Shown one piece after another: positions 7,717 to 16,263 of a stretch of 39,223 nucleotides of DNA; within the stretch, counting starts at the first letter, position 1; every line of letters begins with the position of its first letter. A model generated the notes under the pieces. That model did not search any database, was not told the DNA's origin, and was given only the letters and a program-made list of their open reading frames with translations. Source of the DNA: Nitrospirota bacterium. GTDB taxonomy: Bacteria > Nitrospirota > Nitrospiria > JACQBW01. The stretch spans positions 1 to 39,223 of the forward strand of contig JACQBW010000003.1 in assembly GCA_016194305.1 (NCBI GenBank), read 5' to 3'. Position numbers and translations under genes: made by a program.

Positions 7717-9804
7717 TTAAAACTGATACGTCACTTTAATGCGATAATTGATTCCATTTTGTTGAATCATATCCTGCAGGTGTTCAGGGCGCCCGGGGTC
7801 ATCATAGGGTTTGTCAAAGAGATTATAGATACTGGCCGACAGATCGAGCCCTTTGGTAATGAGATCGTGAGTGCTCAGTGTCAGATTGGTCAGATAATAC
7901 TGATCGGTATAGATCCCGGGCAGGCCAAGATTTTGAGCGGTCTGTCCTGCGAGCGTCAATTTCTCGCTGGTATAGAGTTCTTCAATTCCGAAAAAGATTT
8001 TTTTCATATAAAGGGGCAGAATCAGGTTTGCCTTGGCAAGTTGATTGGGAGAATTGGGTATTTCTGCGTCTGTGAGTGTATTCTTCACATTTTGGAATGA
8101 ATAGCTGATCCGTCCCTCGATTCCATTCGATCCTTTTCGAGCCAATTCCAGCTCAATTCCCTTGGTTTCCACCTTACCGTCCACATTTTCATCGACATTC
8201 CGGTAAATAATGAAATTGTTGCTTTGGTCTATTCTTTGTTCGATCAGGTCTGTGACAATATTTTTGTATAACGAGACTGTTGCCCTGTAGCCATCGAGAA
8301 AGTATTGATCATAGATGCCTTCAAAAGTCTGGATCTTTTCAGGTTTTAAATTTGGATTTCCCTCGAGTTGCAGTCCGGGAGATGCGTAATAGAGTTCATA
8401 AACATTGGGTGCACGAAACGCGCTCCCGTAAAGGAGTTTAAAATAGGATTTCTGAAATGGATTAAGAATCAGTCCAAGGCGCGGATTATAGGTATGTCCG
8501 AAAGTATCATACTCATCATGACGGAATCCTGCGTTGAGAGTGATCCAGTCCAGGAAGAATGGAAGGTCTAATTGAAGATATTCAGCGATAATCCGGGATC
8601 TCCGGTTATCATCGAGATAAGTATAATTCGGCAGAATATCATAGTTCTGTTGCTGTTGTTTTAGGTTGTCCAGATATTCGCCGCCGATAACGAGTTTATG
8701 GTCATTGAAAATGGCCACCGAATATTTAAGTTCACCTCCGACTCTCTCTCCTCGCTCGAGATCTTTATTGTCAACGCCGCTGTAAAAGAAGTCTCCGGTA
8801 TAGCTGTAATAGTCGTAATAGACGCGGGCCATCGCGTCTCCCCCGCTTCCAAGCCGTTTTTCGATCTTTAAATCGGAGAAGAAAAGACTGTCAACCGACT
8901 GATTGGCCTGATTAAAATCGGCTCCAAACGATCCGGTGGGAACCCCTTTGGTTCTTGAACTGAATGAATTTTCTAACGTAATTCCATGATAGGAGAACTT
9001 TGTGAATACGCTTTTGCTCTGATCAGAGTCCCGATTATCCGCAAGGCCATTGTTGGTCAGGGGGCTGTTGTATTCAGGATAATAAAGACTTTGCCCCCTG
9101 GAAGCATAGCCGGTTCCGGACGCGACCCCTTCAAAGCCATTGGAGTATTCGGTGCCATAGGAGAGGCGACCTTTATAGTTGTCATAACTACCCGCATCCG
9201 TTGAAATTTCGGTCCCTTTGAGGTCACGTCCATTTTTGGTGTGCACATCGATAACCGCGAAAAACGCGTTATTGCCATATAGAGAGGATCCGGGACCACG
9301 GATGATCTCGATGCTGTCGATCAGATCGATGTCAATTGAAAATTCGGTGCCTAGCGGAGCCTGATTCGTAATATTGTCGTTGATCCGATGACCATCGATT
9401 AAAAGAAGGATTTTATCGTTATAATCTCCCGGTCTGCCATAGCCCCGAACGCCCGAATAGCTATAATTCCGGTCGTAGGTAATATCAAACCCCCTGAGGC
9501 TCTGTAAAATGTCTGCCAGGGTCCGATATCCCAGCTTCTTGATTTCAGCGGAGGTTACGACCGTGACGGAAGACGGCGCTTCCGTGACAATCTGTTCAAA
9601 TTTAGAAGCTCCTTCCACTGTGGGAACATCGACGGTAATCATTTCCTCAAGGTTAAGATCTTTTAATTCTCCTTCGTGAACCAGGGGACCGGCCGATACA
9701 GAACGACCGGTCAAAACCAATAACAGGATCAATTCTGTCAGGGAAGCGAGAATAATCGATAGTGACTTGCGACTCATGATCTTATCCTTAATATTCAAAG
9801 TCAT
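7717..9804 (-). CDS. TonB-dependent outer-membrane receptor
   Basis: A protein of up to 695 residues. A signal peptide (ILASLTELILLLVLTGRSVS) is followed by a candidate TonB box region (EEMITVDVPTVEGAS), a plug domain with VTVVTSAEIKKLGYRTLADI, KILLLIDGHRIND and IEIIRGPGSSLYGNNAFFAV, and a beta barrel rich in alternating aromatic strands that ends in the typical C-terminal YRIKVTYQF. It imports a scarce ligand (metal chelate, cobalamin or similar); the ligand cannot be read from the sequence. The ATG at 9804 overlaps the stop of the upstream exported protein (ATGA), but the ATG at 9777 (Met10) has the better ribosome site, AAGGAT 7 nt away, and gives a more normal signal peptide. Both starts are possible. 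It lies in an operon with the upstream exported helical protein and the downstream HD-GYP enzyme. Confidence 0.93.
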   Translation of the reverse strand: MTLNIKDKIMSRKSLSIILASLTELILLLVLTGRSVSAGPLVHEGELKDLNLEEMITVDVPTVEGASKFEQIVTEAPSSVTVVTSAEIKKLGYRTLADILQSLRGFDITYDRNYSYSGVRGYGRPGDYNDKILLLIDGHRINDNITNQAPLGTEFSIDIDLIDSIEIIRGPGSSLYGNNAFFAVIDVHTKNGRDLKGTEISTDAGSYDNYKGRLSYGTEYSNGFEGVASGTGYASRGQSLYYPEYNSPLTNNGLADNRDSDQSKSVFTKFSYHGITLENSFSSRTKGVPTGSFGADFNQANQSVDSLFFSDLKIEKRLGSGGDAMARVYYDYYSYTGDFFYSGVDNKDLERGERVGGELKYSVAIFNDHKLVIGGEYLDNLKQQQQNYDILPNYTYLDDNRRSRIIAEYLQLDLPFFLDWITLNAGFRHDEYDTFGHTYNPRLGLILNPFQKSYFKLLYGSAFRAPNVYELYYASPGLQLEGNPNLKPEKIQTFEGIYDQYFLDGYRATVSLYKNIVTDLIEQRIDQSNNFIIYRNVDENVDGKVETKGIELELARKGSNGIEGRISYSFQNVKNTLTDAEIPNSPNQLAKANLILPLYMKKIFFGIEELYTSEKLTLAGQTAQNLGLPGIYTDQYYLTNLTLSTHDLITKGLDLSASIYNLFDKPYDDPGRPEHLQDMIQQNGINYRIKVTYQF

Positions 9805-10367
9805 TGGAGTGTGGGAAAAGTGTTTAACATCTCTTTTTCAATCTCTTGATTTAAGGCCATCAGCTGATCTGTTTTATTTACCGACATCGCAAATTTGCGA
9901 AAGAGGTTTCTGATCTTTTGTTCTCCGTTAAAGCTCTTTGATTGCAGATAGGGGCTTAATAACAGGTAGTCGAGATAGGCATATTTAAATTTTGTGATCG
10001 CTCTTTCTTTCGAGTGTGAAACTGAATCAATACCCGTTAGTAGCTGGTCTTTCATATCGAGATAGATCAACTGTTGAATTGCCAAAAGAGCCTTTTCTCC
10101 TTCTTTTTGATCAATGGCCGATTGAAGGGCTCTTTCGTTTTTTTTGGAATATTTGGATTCCAGGGATTGCTTCAAAGGTGTAAGGAGTTGAATCGACTTT
10201 TCAATTCCTTCAAAATCATTTTGTTTGGAATAATCGAGCAGTTTTTCAAAAGTGTCGTTGAGAGAGAGGTTGCCCAGGTCACGGTAGGATTGAGCCGAAG
10301 AGAGTTCAGAAAATCCCGAGATTAAGAACAAGAAAAATGCAAATAAAACTTTGAATCGGTATGACAT
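9801..10367 (-). CDS. Exported alpha-helical protein of unknown function
   Basis: A 188-residue protein with a clear Sec signal peptide (YRFKVLFAFFLFLISGF, with cleavage likely after the SSA near residue 25). The mature part is predicted to be nearly all helical and charged, with the stretches KLLDYSKQNDFEGIEKSIQL and RNLFRKFAMSVNKTDQLMAL. There are no cysteines or known motifs. It is the first gene of the operon, and its stop overlaps the TonB-receptor ATG, which points to a periplasmic partner or stabiliser of that receptor. A strong promoter (10449-10476) and a small palindrome (10414-10428, CCCATT-aaa-AATGGG) precede it. I do not recognise a family. Confidence 0.7.
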   Translation of the reverse strand: MSYRFKVLFAFFLFLISGFSELSSAQSYRDLGNLSLNDTFEKLLDYSKQNDFEGIEKSIQLLTPLKQSLESKYSKKNERALQSAIDQKEGEKALLAIQQLIYLDMKDQLLTGIDSVSHSKERAITKFKYAYLDYLLLSPYLQSKSFNGEQKIRNLFRKFAMSVNKTDQLMALNQEIEKEMLNTFPTLQ

Positions 10368-10448
10368 CTTGAACCCACAATAAGAACGCTAAAATGCGAA
10401 AAGGGACAGAACACCCATTAAAAATGGGAAGTCATTTCGCCTCTTTGA

Positions 10449-10476
10449 ATTCTAACAGAGGATCAAGGGATGTCAA
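10449..10476 (-). promoter_or_regulatory. Sigma-70-type promoter of the TonB-receptor operon
   Basis: On the minus strand, -35 TTGACA (10476-10471), a 16 nt spacer and -10 TAGAAT (10454-10449). The predicted transcript carries a ~75 nt leader that contains the palindrome CCCATTAAAAATGGG (10414-10428), a possible operator or leader hairpin. Confidence 0.7.
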
Positions 10477-10502
10477 ATTCGCCTCACAATAAAGGGTGTT
10501 TC

Positions 10503-10530
10503 TTGACAACGCCGGGAAGGATGATAATCT
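10503..10530 (+). promoter_or_regulatory. Promoter of the DUF420-like gene
   Basis: -35 TTGACA (10503-10508), a 16 nt spacer and a weaker -10 TAATCT (10525-10530), about 28 nt ahead of the ATG at 10558. It is divergent from the TonB-operon promoter only 27 bp away. Confidence 0.5.
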
Positions 10531-10557
10531 TTAACCAGAATTGAGCAAGGGCAATCT

Positions 10558-11028
10558 ATGATCCATCTGAAACAACTTTTCTGGTACGGAGTGCTGGCCG
10601 GAATCACAGTGGGCTATCTGATTCTTATTTTTGGGGTCAGATCAGCAAAACGACATAACGTGCCTTATCATTCAAGATCGATGATTTACTTCAGCTCCAT
10701 TGTCGGGATATGGCTCGTCGCCTATGTCAGTAAACAGTTTATCTTCGGGAAAGAACAATTTGGAGGAACTTCCCTGCAATACTGGGCTATTTACATGCCT
10801 GTATTTTTGTTTCATATGTTTCTGGCGCTAACCACGATCGTCCTTGGAGGATATAATCTTTATACCGGATTGACCCGATTCCGGGAAGGGACCGGTGTGG
10901 GTGCCATGAAGGCAGGCGTTTCCAGGCATCGTCTCCTCGGCAACGCAATGGTCTGGAGTTTTACGGGTACCATGGGTACCGCCTATCTTGTTTACCTGTT
11001 GTTGTTCGTAATCTATCCTCGCAACTAG
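10558..11028 (+). CDS. DUF420-like four-helix integral membrane protein
   Basis: A 156-residue protein with four to five hydrophobic segments: LFWYGVLAGITVGYLILIFG, YFSSIVGIWLVAYVS, YMPVFLFHMFLALTTIVLGG and FTGTMGTAYLVYLLLFVIY. It has His residues at the edges of helices (KRHNVPYHSRS, FLFHMFLAL, VSRHRLLGN). This layout, including an [R/K]H[R]-type motif between the last two helices, resembles DUF420 proteins, some of which are linked to cytochrome oxidase or heme-copper assembly. That link is only suggestive here, as no oxidase genes are in the window. The start ATG at 10558 is preceded by CAAGG, and it has its own promoter at 10503-10530. CheR follows 57 bp later and may be co-transcribed. 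Confidence 0.6.
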   Translation: MIHLKQLFWYGVLAGITVGYLILIFGVRSAKRHNVPYHSRSMIYFSSIVGIWLVAYVSKQFIFGKEQFGGTSLQYWAIYMPVFLFHMFLALTTIVLGGYNLYTGLTRFREGTGVGAMKAGVSRHRLLGNAMVWSFTGTMGTAYLVYLLLFVIYPRN

Positions 11029-11085
11029 GTATGCTGTTCCTGGTAGGGGATCGAGGAAGAGTCGATGTCGCTGGCATGAGGGATC

Positions 11086-11904
11086 GTGATTAAAGAGTAT
11101 GAAATTACGGACAAGGAATTCAAACTTCTAAGTTCATTAGTCTATCAGGAAAGCGGGATCCGCTTAAACGAAAGCAAAAAGTCCCTGATGGTTTCCCGTC
11201 TTTCAAGACGTCTCCGCGAGCTGGGTCTCAACTCCTTTAAAGAATATTACGAAAAGCATTTGAACAATGAGAATGATGGCGAGCTGATTCAGTTTCTCGA
11301 CCTCATTTCGACCAATAAGACCAGTTTTTTTCGCGAACCGGTTCATTTCGACTTTCTCAAGAATGTCATTCTCCCTTTCTGCTCATCGGTTAAACAGATT
11401 CATATCTGGTCTTCAGCCTGTTCATCAGGAGAAGAACCTTTTTCGATTGCCATGACGCTTCTGGACACTGTGAACCAACCCGATCAATGGGATATTTCCG
11501 TCCTGGCATCGGATATTTCAACGAGGGTTCTTGCGCGGGCCCGAACGGGCATCTACGACATCAGTCAGATCAGTGAAATCGGAACGGAAAGGGCAAAGAG
11601 TCATTTTTTAAAGGGGTCGGGCCAGAGCGAGGGGAGAGTGAAAGTCAGACCCCATCTTCAGGAATTAGTCACGTTTAAGCGGATAAACCTCATCGACGAT
11701 CATTTTCAGATTGAGAAAAAGCTGGACCTTATATTCTGCAGAAATGTGATGATCTATTTTGATCGGGTGACGCAGGAAGTCTTAATGAACAAATTTTACA
11801 ATTATCTCAAACCCGGAGGCTATCTCTTTATCGGGCACTCTGAAACTCTGCAATGGCTAACTCATCGATATCACTACGTCGCTCCCACCATTTACAGAAA
11901 ATAG
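11086..11904 (+). CDS. cheR: CheR-type chemoreceptor/protein-glutamate methyltransferase
   Basis: A 272-residue protein of standard CheR length. The N-terminal four-helix domain (about 10-75) includes LSRRLRELGL. The Rossmann methyltransferase domain shows TSFFREPVHFDFL, the S-adenosylmethionine loop WSSACSSGEEPFSIAM, the acidic ASDIS motif, and FCRNVMIYFD near residue 220. It transfers methyl groups from SAM to glutamates of chemoreceptors or related signalling proteins. The start is GTG at 11086 with GAGGG just upstream. No cheA, cheB, cheW or receptor gene is adjacent, so its target lies elsewhere or it serves a non-chemotaxis output. It ends 363 bp before aclB. Confidence 0.92.
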   Translation: MIKEYEITDKEFKLLSSLVYQESGIRLNESKKSLMVSRLSRRLRELGLNSFKEYYEKHLNNENDGELIQFLDLISTNKTSFFREPVHFDFLKNVILPFCSSVKQIHIWSSACSSGEEPFSIAMTLLDTVNQPDQWDISVLASDISTRVLARARTGIYDISQISEIGTERAKSHFLKGSGQSEGRVKVRPHLQELVTFKRINLIDDHFQIEKKLDLIFCRNVMIYFDRVTQEVLMNKFYNYLKPGGYLFIGHSETLQWLTHRYHYVAPTIYRK

Positions 11905-12267
11905 TTACTTAAATAATAGCCTAATGGAATTTAACTTCTGACTGATCGCTCCGCCTTATAGTTTAGTCGCTTCTTCATTTTCAGCCCAAACCTGTTTCAT
12001 TTTTGAAACAAAAATCCCTTCTTTTACAGAATAGCTTGTTGAAAGACGTTTTTGTCGATTTCACCCTTGACACGAATAGAGATCTTTTGTTAAATTTTTT
12101 CATTTCAGGCTTGATTTAACAGCCATTCGTTTTCGCACAGCGTTTGGTTCGATCTGCTATGGAATCGGACAAAAATATTCTGCCTTCCCTATCATTTCAG
12201 GAAGGGAAGAGCAGGGTCTCAATGAGAAAAAGCGAAGAATTAACGTTTCAAATGCAAGGAGAAGGAT
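11905..12267 (+). promoter_or_regulatory. Regulatory region upstream of the rTCA operon (operator-like palindrome, promoter, leader hairpin)
   Basis: This 363 bp gap has no gene. It contains a perfect inverted repeat TGTTTCA-TTTT-TGAAACA at 11993-12010, well placed as an activator or repressor site. A promoter-like pair follows, with -35 TTGACA (12067-12072), an 18 nt spacer and -10 TAAATT (12091-12096). In the predicted leader a small hairpin CCTTCC...GGAAGG spans ~12183-12204. A strong AAGGAG ribosome site precedes aclB. Confidence 0.5.
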
Positions 12268-13473
12268 ATGGCTAAGGTACTCGAAGGTCCTGGAATGGGT
12301 CTGCTCAAAAAATGGGGAATGGTCGTTCCCGATTTTGTTGTGGTCACGTCGATTGAACAATTTGAAATGATTGCGCAGGCCAATAAATGGCTTCAGGAAA
12401 AAAAACTGGTCGTCAAAGCCCATGAGGCGATTGGATCGCGATTCAAACTCGGTTTGGTCAAGATCGATCTTAACTTGGCCGGGGCGAAAAAAGCGGTTCA
12501 GGAGATGCTTGGAAAAGAAGTGGGAGGGGGTCTCGTTGTATCGCAGGTCATCATTTCGGAAATGGTTCCTCATAAAGAGGAATACTATATAGCCGTGAAA
12601 TCAGTTCGCGAAGGATCCGAAATTTTACTGGCTGATTTTGGTGGGATTGAAGTCGAATCCAACTGGGACCGGATCCGAAAATTGGGAGTCCCGATCGGGG
12701 AAGCACCCGCTTTAAAAAACCTCGAAAAACTCGCGGGTGATGCCGGATTTAAAGGAGAGCTGGTTGGAAATATCGCCCAATTTGCCATGAAACTTTATCA
12801 GTGTTATGACGCGGAAGATGGCAACTATATGGAAATTAATCCTCTGGTCGTCCGGACCGGCACTCAGGAACTTGTGGCCCTTGATTCGGTCACATTGGTG
12901 GATGGCGATGCCCGATACCGGCATACGGACTGGAACTTTACATTTGCATCGGAGTTCGGAAGACCTTATTCTGACAGTGAAAGGCAGATTCTTGAAATTG
13001 ATGCCCGGGTTAAGGGATCCGTCAAATTTATTGAAATTCCGGGTGGCAATATCGCGCTCTTGCCCGCCGGCGGAGGCGCTTCCGTATTCTATACGGATGC
13101 GGTCGTGGCACTGGGAGGAAAACCGGCGAACTATGCCGAATATTCTGGCGATCCTCCGGATTGGGCGGTGAGCGCTTTGACGGACAAGGTCTGCTCTCTT
13201 CCGAATATCGAACATATCATCGTCGGGGGCGCCATTGCGAACTTTACTAATGTGAAAAAAACCTTTGCTGGCATCATTCAGGGATTCCGGAAAGCAAAGA
13301 GCGAAGGGAAGCTGGAAGGGGTGAAAATCTGGGTTCGGCGCGGCGGTCCGTTTGAAAAAGAAGGATTGGATTCCATGCGTGCGCTGACTCATGAAGGGTT
13401 TGATATTCAAGTTTATGATCGGAATACCCCGTTAACAGATATCGTCGATTTTGCGTTAAAGGGAGGAAAATAA
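12268..13473 (+). CDS. aclB: ATP-citrate lyase, smaller (AclB-type) subunit
   Basis: A 401-residue protein, close to the usual ~400. The N-terminal ATP-grasp-like half begins AKVLEGPGMGLLKKWGM and contains YMEINPLVV (the E-I-N-P-L motif shared with succinyl-CoA synthetase beta). The C-terminal half has LLPAGGGASVFYTDAV and IIVGGAIANFTNV, the citrate/CoA-ligase segment. With AclA it cleaves citrate with ATP and CoA to acetyl-CoA and oxaloacetate, the step that closes the reductive TCA cycle. The start ATG at 12268 has AAGGAG 8 nt upstream. It is followed after one base by aclA. It is first in the rTCA operon and its expression is presumably set by the 11905-12267 region. Confidence 0.95.
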   Translation: MAKVLEGPGMGLLKKWGMVVPDFVVVTSIEQFEMIAQANKWLQEKKLVVKAHEAIGSRFKLGLVKIDLNLAGAKKAVQEMLGKEVGGGLVVSQVIISEMVPHKEEYYIAVKSVREGSEILLADFGGIEVESNWDRIRKLGVPIGEAPALKNLEKLAGDAGFKGELVGNIAQFAMKLYQCYDAEDGNYMEINPLVVRTGTQELVALDSVTLVDGDARYRHTDWNFTFASEFGRPYSDSERQILEIDARVKGSVKFIEIPGGNIALLPAGGGASVFYTDAVVALGGKPANYAEYSGDPPDWAVSALTDKVCSLPNIEHIIVGGAIANFTNVKKTFAGIIQGFRKAKSEGKLEGVKIWVRRGGPFEKEGLDSMRALTHEGFDIQVYDRNTPLTDIVDFALKGGK

Positions 13474-13474
13474 G

Positions 13475-15298
13475 ATGGCAATTCTGGCAAACAAAAATAC
13501 GCGCGTGATGATCCAGGGTGGGCCGGCGGGTGTCAATGCGGCGAAAAAGATGGCGGAATTCTGCCAGTTGAATAAGCTCCCTTTAAATGTGCAGGCGTTT
13601 GTATTTCCTCCCGACGCGGGCAAGACTTATGAAATTCCATACGGTAGCGAACTGATTTCCGTGCCGGTTTATAAGACGGTGGGCGAGGCAACCAGGAACC
13701 ATACCGGTATTAATACAACCCTGATCTATGTCGGCCCGGACAGAGCCTTTAATGCCGCCACTGAAGCGTTGAAAGAGCCCAGCATTCAACTCGTTTCCAT
13801 GATTACCGAAGGGGTTCCGGAAAAAGATTCGAAACTCTTGACGAAAGAGGCAAAGAAACTCGGGAAAGTATTCAACGGACCTTCTGCGATCGGAATCATT
13901 TCCGCAGGGGAATGCCGGCTAGGGGTGATCGGTGGAGCGTATGACAATTTGATATTAAGTAAACTTTATCAATCCGGGTCGTTTGGCGTTCTGACCAAGT
14001 CAGGAGGACTTTCAAACGAAATCATCTGGATCGTCAGCCAGTTTGCCGACGGAGTTTCAACCGCGGTTGGAATTGGAGGAGATGCATTTCCCGGTTCAGA
14101 TTTTGTCACCTACCTTGAAATGTTTGAAAAAGATCCGAAAACCAAAGTGGTTGTGATTGTAGGAGAGATGGGGGGAGACCTCGAGGAGAAAGCGGCAGAA
14201 TGGTTCGGCGCTAAAAAAAGAAGAATTCAACTTATGGCGGTCATCTCGGGATTCTGTCAGGAGACCCTGCCCAAAGGAATGAAATTCGGTCACGCCGGTG
14301 CGAAAGAGGGTCTCCATGGTGAAGGCTCGGCAAGGAGCAAGATGGAACTGCTCAGAAAATCGGGGGCCATTGTTCCTCAAACCTTTGGCGCGCTTGGACC
14401 GGCCATCAAGAAAATTTATGAAGAACTGATTGCCAAGGGGGAAATTCAACAAACGCCCGCGGTGGATGTCCAGACACTTCCCAAACTGCCCAAGACCGTC
14501 CAGCAAGCGATGAAAGAGGGAGATGTGATGGTGGAGCCCCTTTTTAAGTCGACGATCTCCGATGACCGGGGTGACGAACCGCTCTACGACGGATATGCCG
14601 CTTCGGAATTGATCAACAAAGGGTATCAGATTCCTCATGTGATTGGATTGCTCTGGAACAAACAGCTGATTTCAAAAAATGAAGCGGAAATTATCAAACG
14701 GATTATGATGCTCTCAGCCGATCATGGTCCTTGTGTCAGCGGTGCGCTGGGCACGATCGTCGCCGCGTGTGCCGGAATCCCGATGGCTCAGTCGGTTGCC
14801 GCAGGCATGCTGATGATCGGTCCCCGTTTTGGCGGCGCCGTGACCGATGCGGGTAAATGGTTCAAATATGGCGTTGACAAGAAACTGTCCGTTGAGGAAT
14901 TTCTGAACTATATGAAGGCCAACGTCGGACCCGTTCCGGGTATCGGACATCGGGTCAAGAGTTTGAGAAATCCGGACAAACGGGTGAAGGAGCTGGTCGG
15001 ATATGTCAAATCGCTCAAGATTTCGACTCCATGCCTCGATTTTGCCCTGGAAATTGAAAAAGTGACGACGGTCAAGAAAGACACGCTCATTCTGAACGTG
15101 GATGGTGCCATGGCGGCCATTCTGGTTGACTTGGGATTCCCGAATGAAAGTCTGAATGGATTTTTTATATTATCCAGGACGATCGGTATGATCGGACATT
15201 GGGTCGACCAAAAACGGCAGGGGAGCCGTCTCATCCGCCTCTTTGATTATCTGGTGAACTATGCTTCTCCTAAAAGGAGAGAAGTACCGCCATTATAA
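13475..15298 (+). CDS. aclA: ATP-citrate lyase, larger (AclA-type) subunit
   Basis: A 607-residue protein. The N-terminal CoA-binding / SucD-like part carries the phosphorylated histidine in GHAGA (His273). After a linker at ~325-365, the C-terminal citrate-synthase-like domain has SADHGPCVSGA (His417), PGIGHRVKS (His492) and LNVDGAMAAIL (Asp543), the residues expected for cleaving citryl-CoA. The large subunit is thus complete for both half-reactions. The start ATG at 13475 has GGGAGG upstream and sits one base after the aclB stop. A palindromic repeat (15331-15452) separates it from the citryl-CoA-lyase-like gene. As seen in the sequence, AclA does not need a separate lyase, so the presence of one next door is notable. 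Confidence 0.96.
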   Translation: MAILANKNTRVMIQGGPAGVNAAKKMAEFCQLNKLPLNVQAFVFPPDAGKTYEIPYGSELISVPVYKTVGEATRNHTGINTTLIYVGPDRAFNAATEALKEPSIQLVSMITEGVPEKDSKLLTKEAKKLGKVFNGPSAIGIISAGECRLGVIGGAYDNLILSKLYQSGSFGVLTKSGGLSNEIIWIVSQFADGVSTAVGIGGDAFPGSDFVTYLEMFEKDPKTKVVVIVGEMGGDLEEKAAEWFGAKKRRIQLMAVISGFCQETLPKGMKFGHAGAKEGLHGEGSARSKMELLRKSGAIVPQTFGALGPAIKKIYEELIAKGEIQQTPAVDVQTLPKLPKTVQQAMKEGDVMVEPLFKSTISDDRGDEPLYDGYAASELINKGYQIPHVIGLLWNKQLISKNEAEIIKRIMMLSADHGPCVSGALGTIVAACAGIPMAQSVAAGMLMIGPRFGGAVTDAGKWFKYGVDKKLSVEEFLNYMKANVGPVPGIGHRVKSLRNPDKRVKELVGYVKSLKISTPCLDFALEIEKVTTVKKDTLILNVDGAMAAILVDLGFPNESLNGFFILSRTIGMIGHWVDQKRQGSRLIRLFDYLVNYASPKRREVPPL

Positions 15299-15330
15299 TT
15301 TTCGTAAAAAAAAAGTGATTGATAGTTGGA

Positions 15331-15452
15331 AAGATTGCCAGGCTGATCCTTGAACAGCGACTCTTCGAAGTTTGATTACCTTACTAAAATGACGTTAAAA
15401 TAGGGGGTAAACTTCGGAGCCGGAGCAGAGAGAGGATGACCTGGCGATCGTC
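15331..15452 (-). repeat. Variable-arm / conserved-core palindromic element, copy 2
   Basis: Core in the minus orientation: reverse-complemented, it reads CTCCGGCTCCGAAGTTTACC, a ~25 nt loop (CCCTATTTTAACGTCATTTT), then GGTAATCAAACTTCGAAG and AGTCGCTGTTC. The arms are GATTGCCAGGCTGATCCTT (15333-15351) and GAGGATGACCTGGCGATC, complementary with a few mismatches and unlike the arms of any other copy. It fills the aclA-ccl gap inside the operon. Confidence 0.85.
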
Positions 15453-15479
15453 TAATCCCTAATGTGAGAACGAGTCAAT

Positions 15480-16259
15480 TTGTCTGAGATGGAGTGGAAG
15501 ACCAGCATTGCCGGCCAGATCGGCGCGGAGACCGTTATACGCGGATATCCGCTTACGGAACTGATTGGCAAGCTTTCCTTTGCGGAAGCGATATTTCTCG
15601 TTTTGAAAGGGGATCTGCCGACCGATCGGGAAAAGAGGCTTCTTGAAGCCACGCTTGTGGCGATCATCGAGCATGGTATTGCCCCTCCTTCCATTGTCGC
15701 CGCAAGAATGGTTTTGTCCGGAGGTAATTCCGTTAACTCCGCGGTGGCCGCAGGCGCTCTGACACTCGGTGATTTTCATGGTGGAGCGATTGAAGCGCTT
15801 GCGCGGATTCTCCAAGAGTCTATGACGCCGGACGCGGACAATGTTCGCGTTCTGGCCAAGAAAATTATTCTCGAGTACAGACAAAACAAACAACGTGTGC
15901 CGGGTTTCGGGCATAAACTCTATAAGAGAGACCCCAGAGCTCTTAAACTGATTCAAATCGCGCGCGATCTTGGTTTTAATGGAAAATATATCGATCTGGC
16001 GCTAGCCATTCAGGATGAACTGGAAGCCGGTTCCGATGGCAAACCACTCCCCCTGAATGTGGATGGGGTGACCGCCGCGATTCTTTCCGAAATGGGTATC
16101 CATTGGAGGAATGGTTCGGGACTTTTTATCATCGGACGGATACCGGGGGTTGTGGCCCATGTGGTTGAAGAAAAGATGCGGGAGCGCCCTTTTCGAAGGC
16201 TTACTGAGGGCACGCATCGCTATGATGGAAATCCGATCCGCCATTTAAAAGAAAAATAA
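15480..16259 (+). CDS. ccl: Citryl-CoA-lyase-like small citrate synthase homolog
   Basis: A 259-residue protein, about half the size of citrate synthase and similar in length to citryl-CoA lyase (Ccl) of Aquificales. It shows IRGYPLTELIGKLSFAEAIF at the start, VPGFGHKLYKRDPRA (catalytic-type His near 143) and LNVDGVTAAILSEMG (catalytic-type Asp near 198), matching the C-terminal domain of AclA. Ccl normally cleaves citryl-CoA to acetyl-CoA and oxaloacetate after a separate citryl-CoA synthetase; no synthetase gene is present beside it here. The start is uncertain: TTG at 15480 or ATG at 15489, with an in-frame stop just upstream at 15465. Four bases separate it from the first Fe-S gene, so they are co-transcribed. 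Alternative roles are a citrate-synthase-direction enzyme or an ACL accessory subunit. Confidence 0.8.
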   Translation: MSEMEWKTSIAGQIGAETVIRGYPLTELIGKLSFAEAIFLVLKGDLPTDREKRLLEATLVAIIEHGIAPPSIVAARMVLSGGNSVNSAVAAGALTLGDFHGGAIEALARILQESMTPDADNVRVLAKKIILEYRQNKQRVPGFGHKLYKRDPRALKLIQIARDLGFNGKYIDLALAIQDELEAGSDGKPLPLNVDGVTAAILSEMGIHWRNGSGLFIIGRIPGVVAHVVEEKMRERPFRRLTEGTHRYDGNPIRHLKEK

Positions 16260-16263
16260 GAAG

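Noticed and set aside
12712-13410. 232-codon minus-strand open frame opposite aclB
   Set aside because: Antisense shadow of an unmistakable ATP-citrate lyase subunit; no motifs of its own.
14096-14638. 180-codon minus-strand open frame opposite aclA
   Set aside because: Antisense shadow; no domain, no promoter, and it covers the conserved AclA linker and lyase region.
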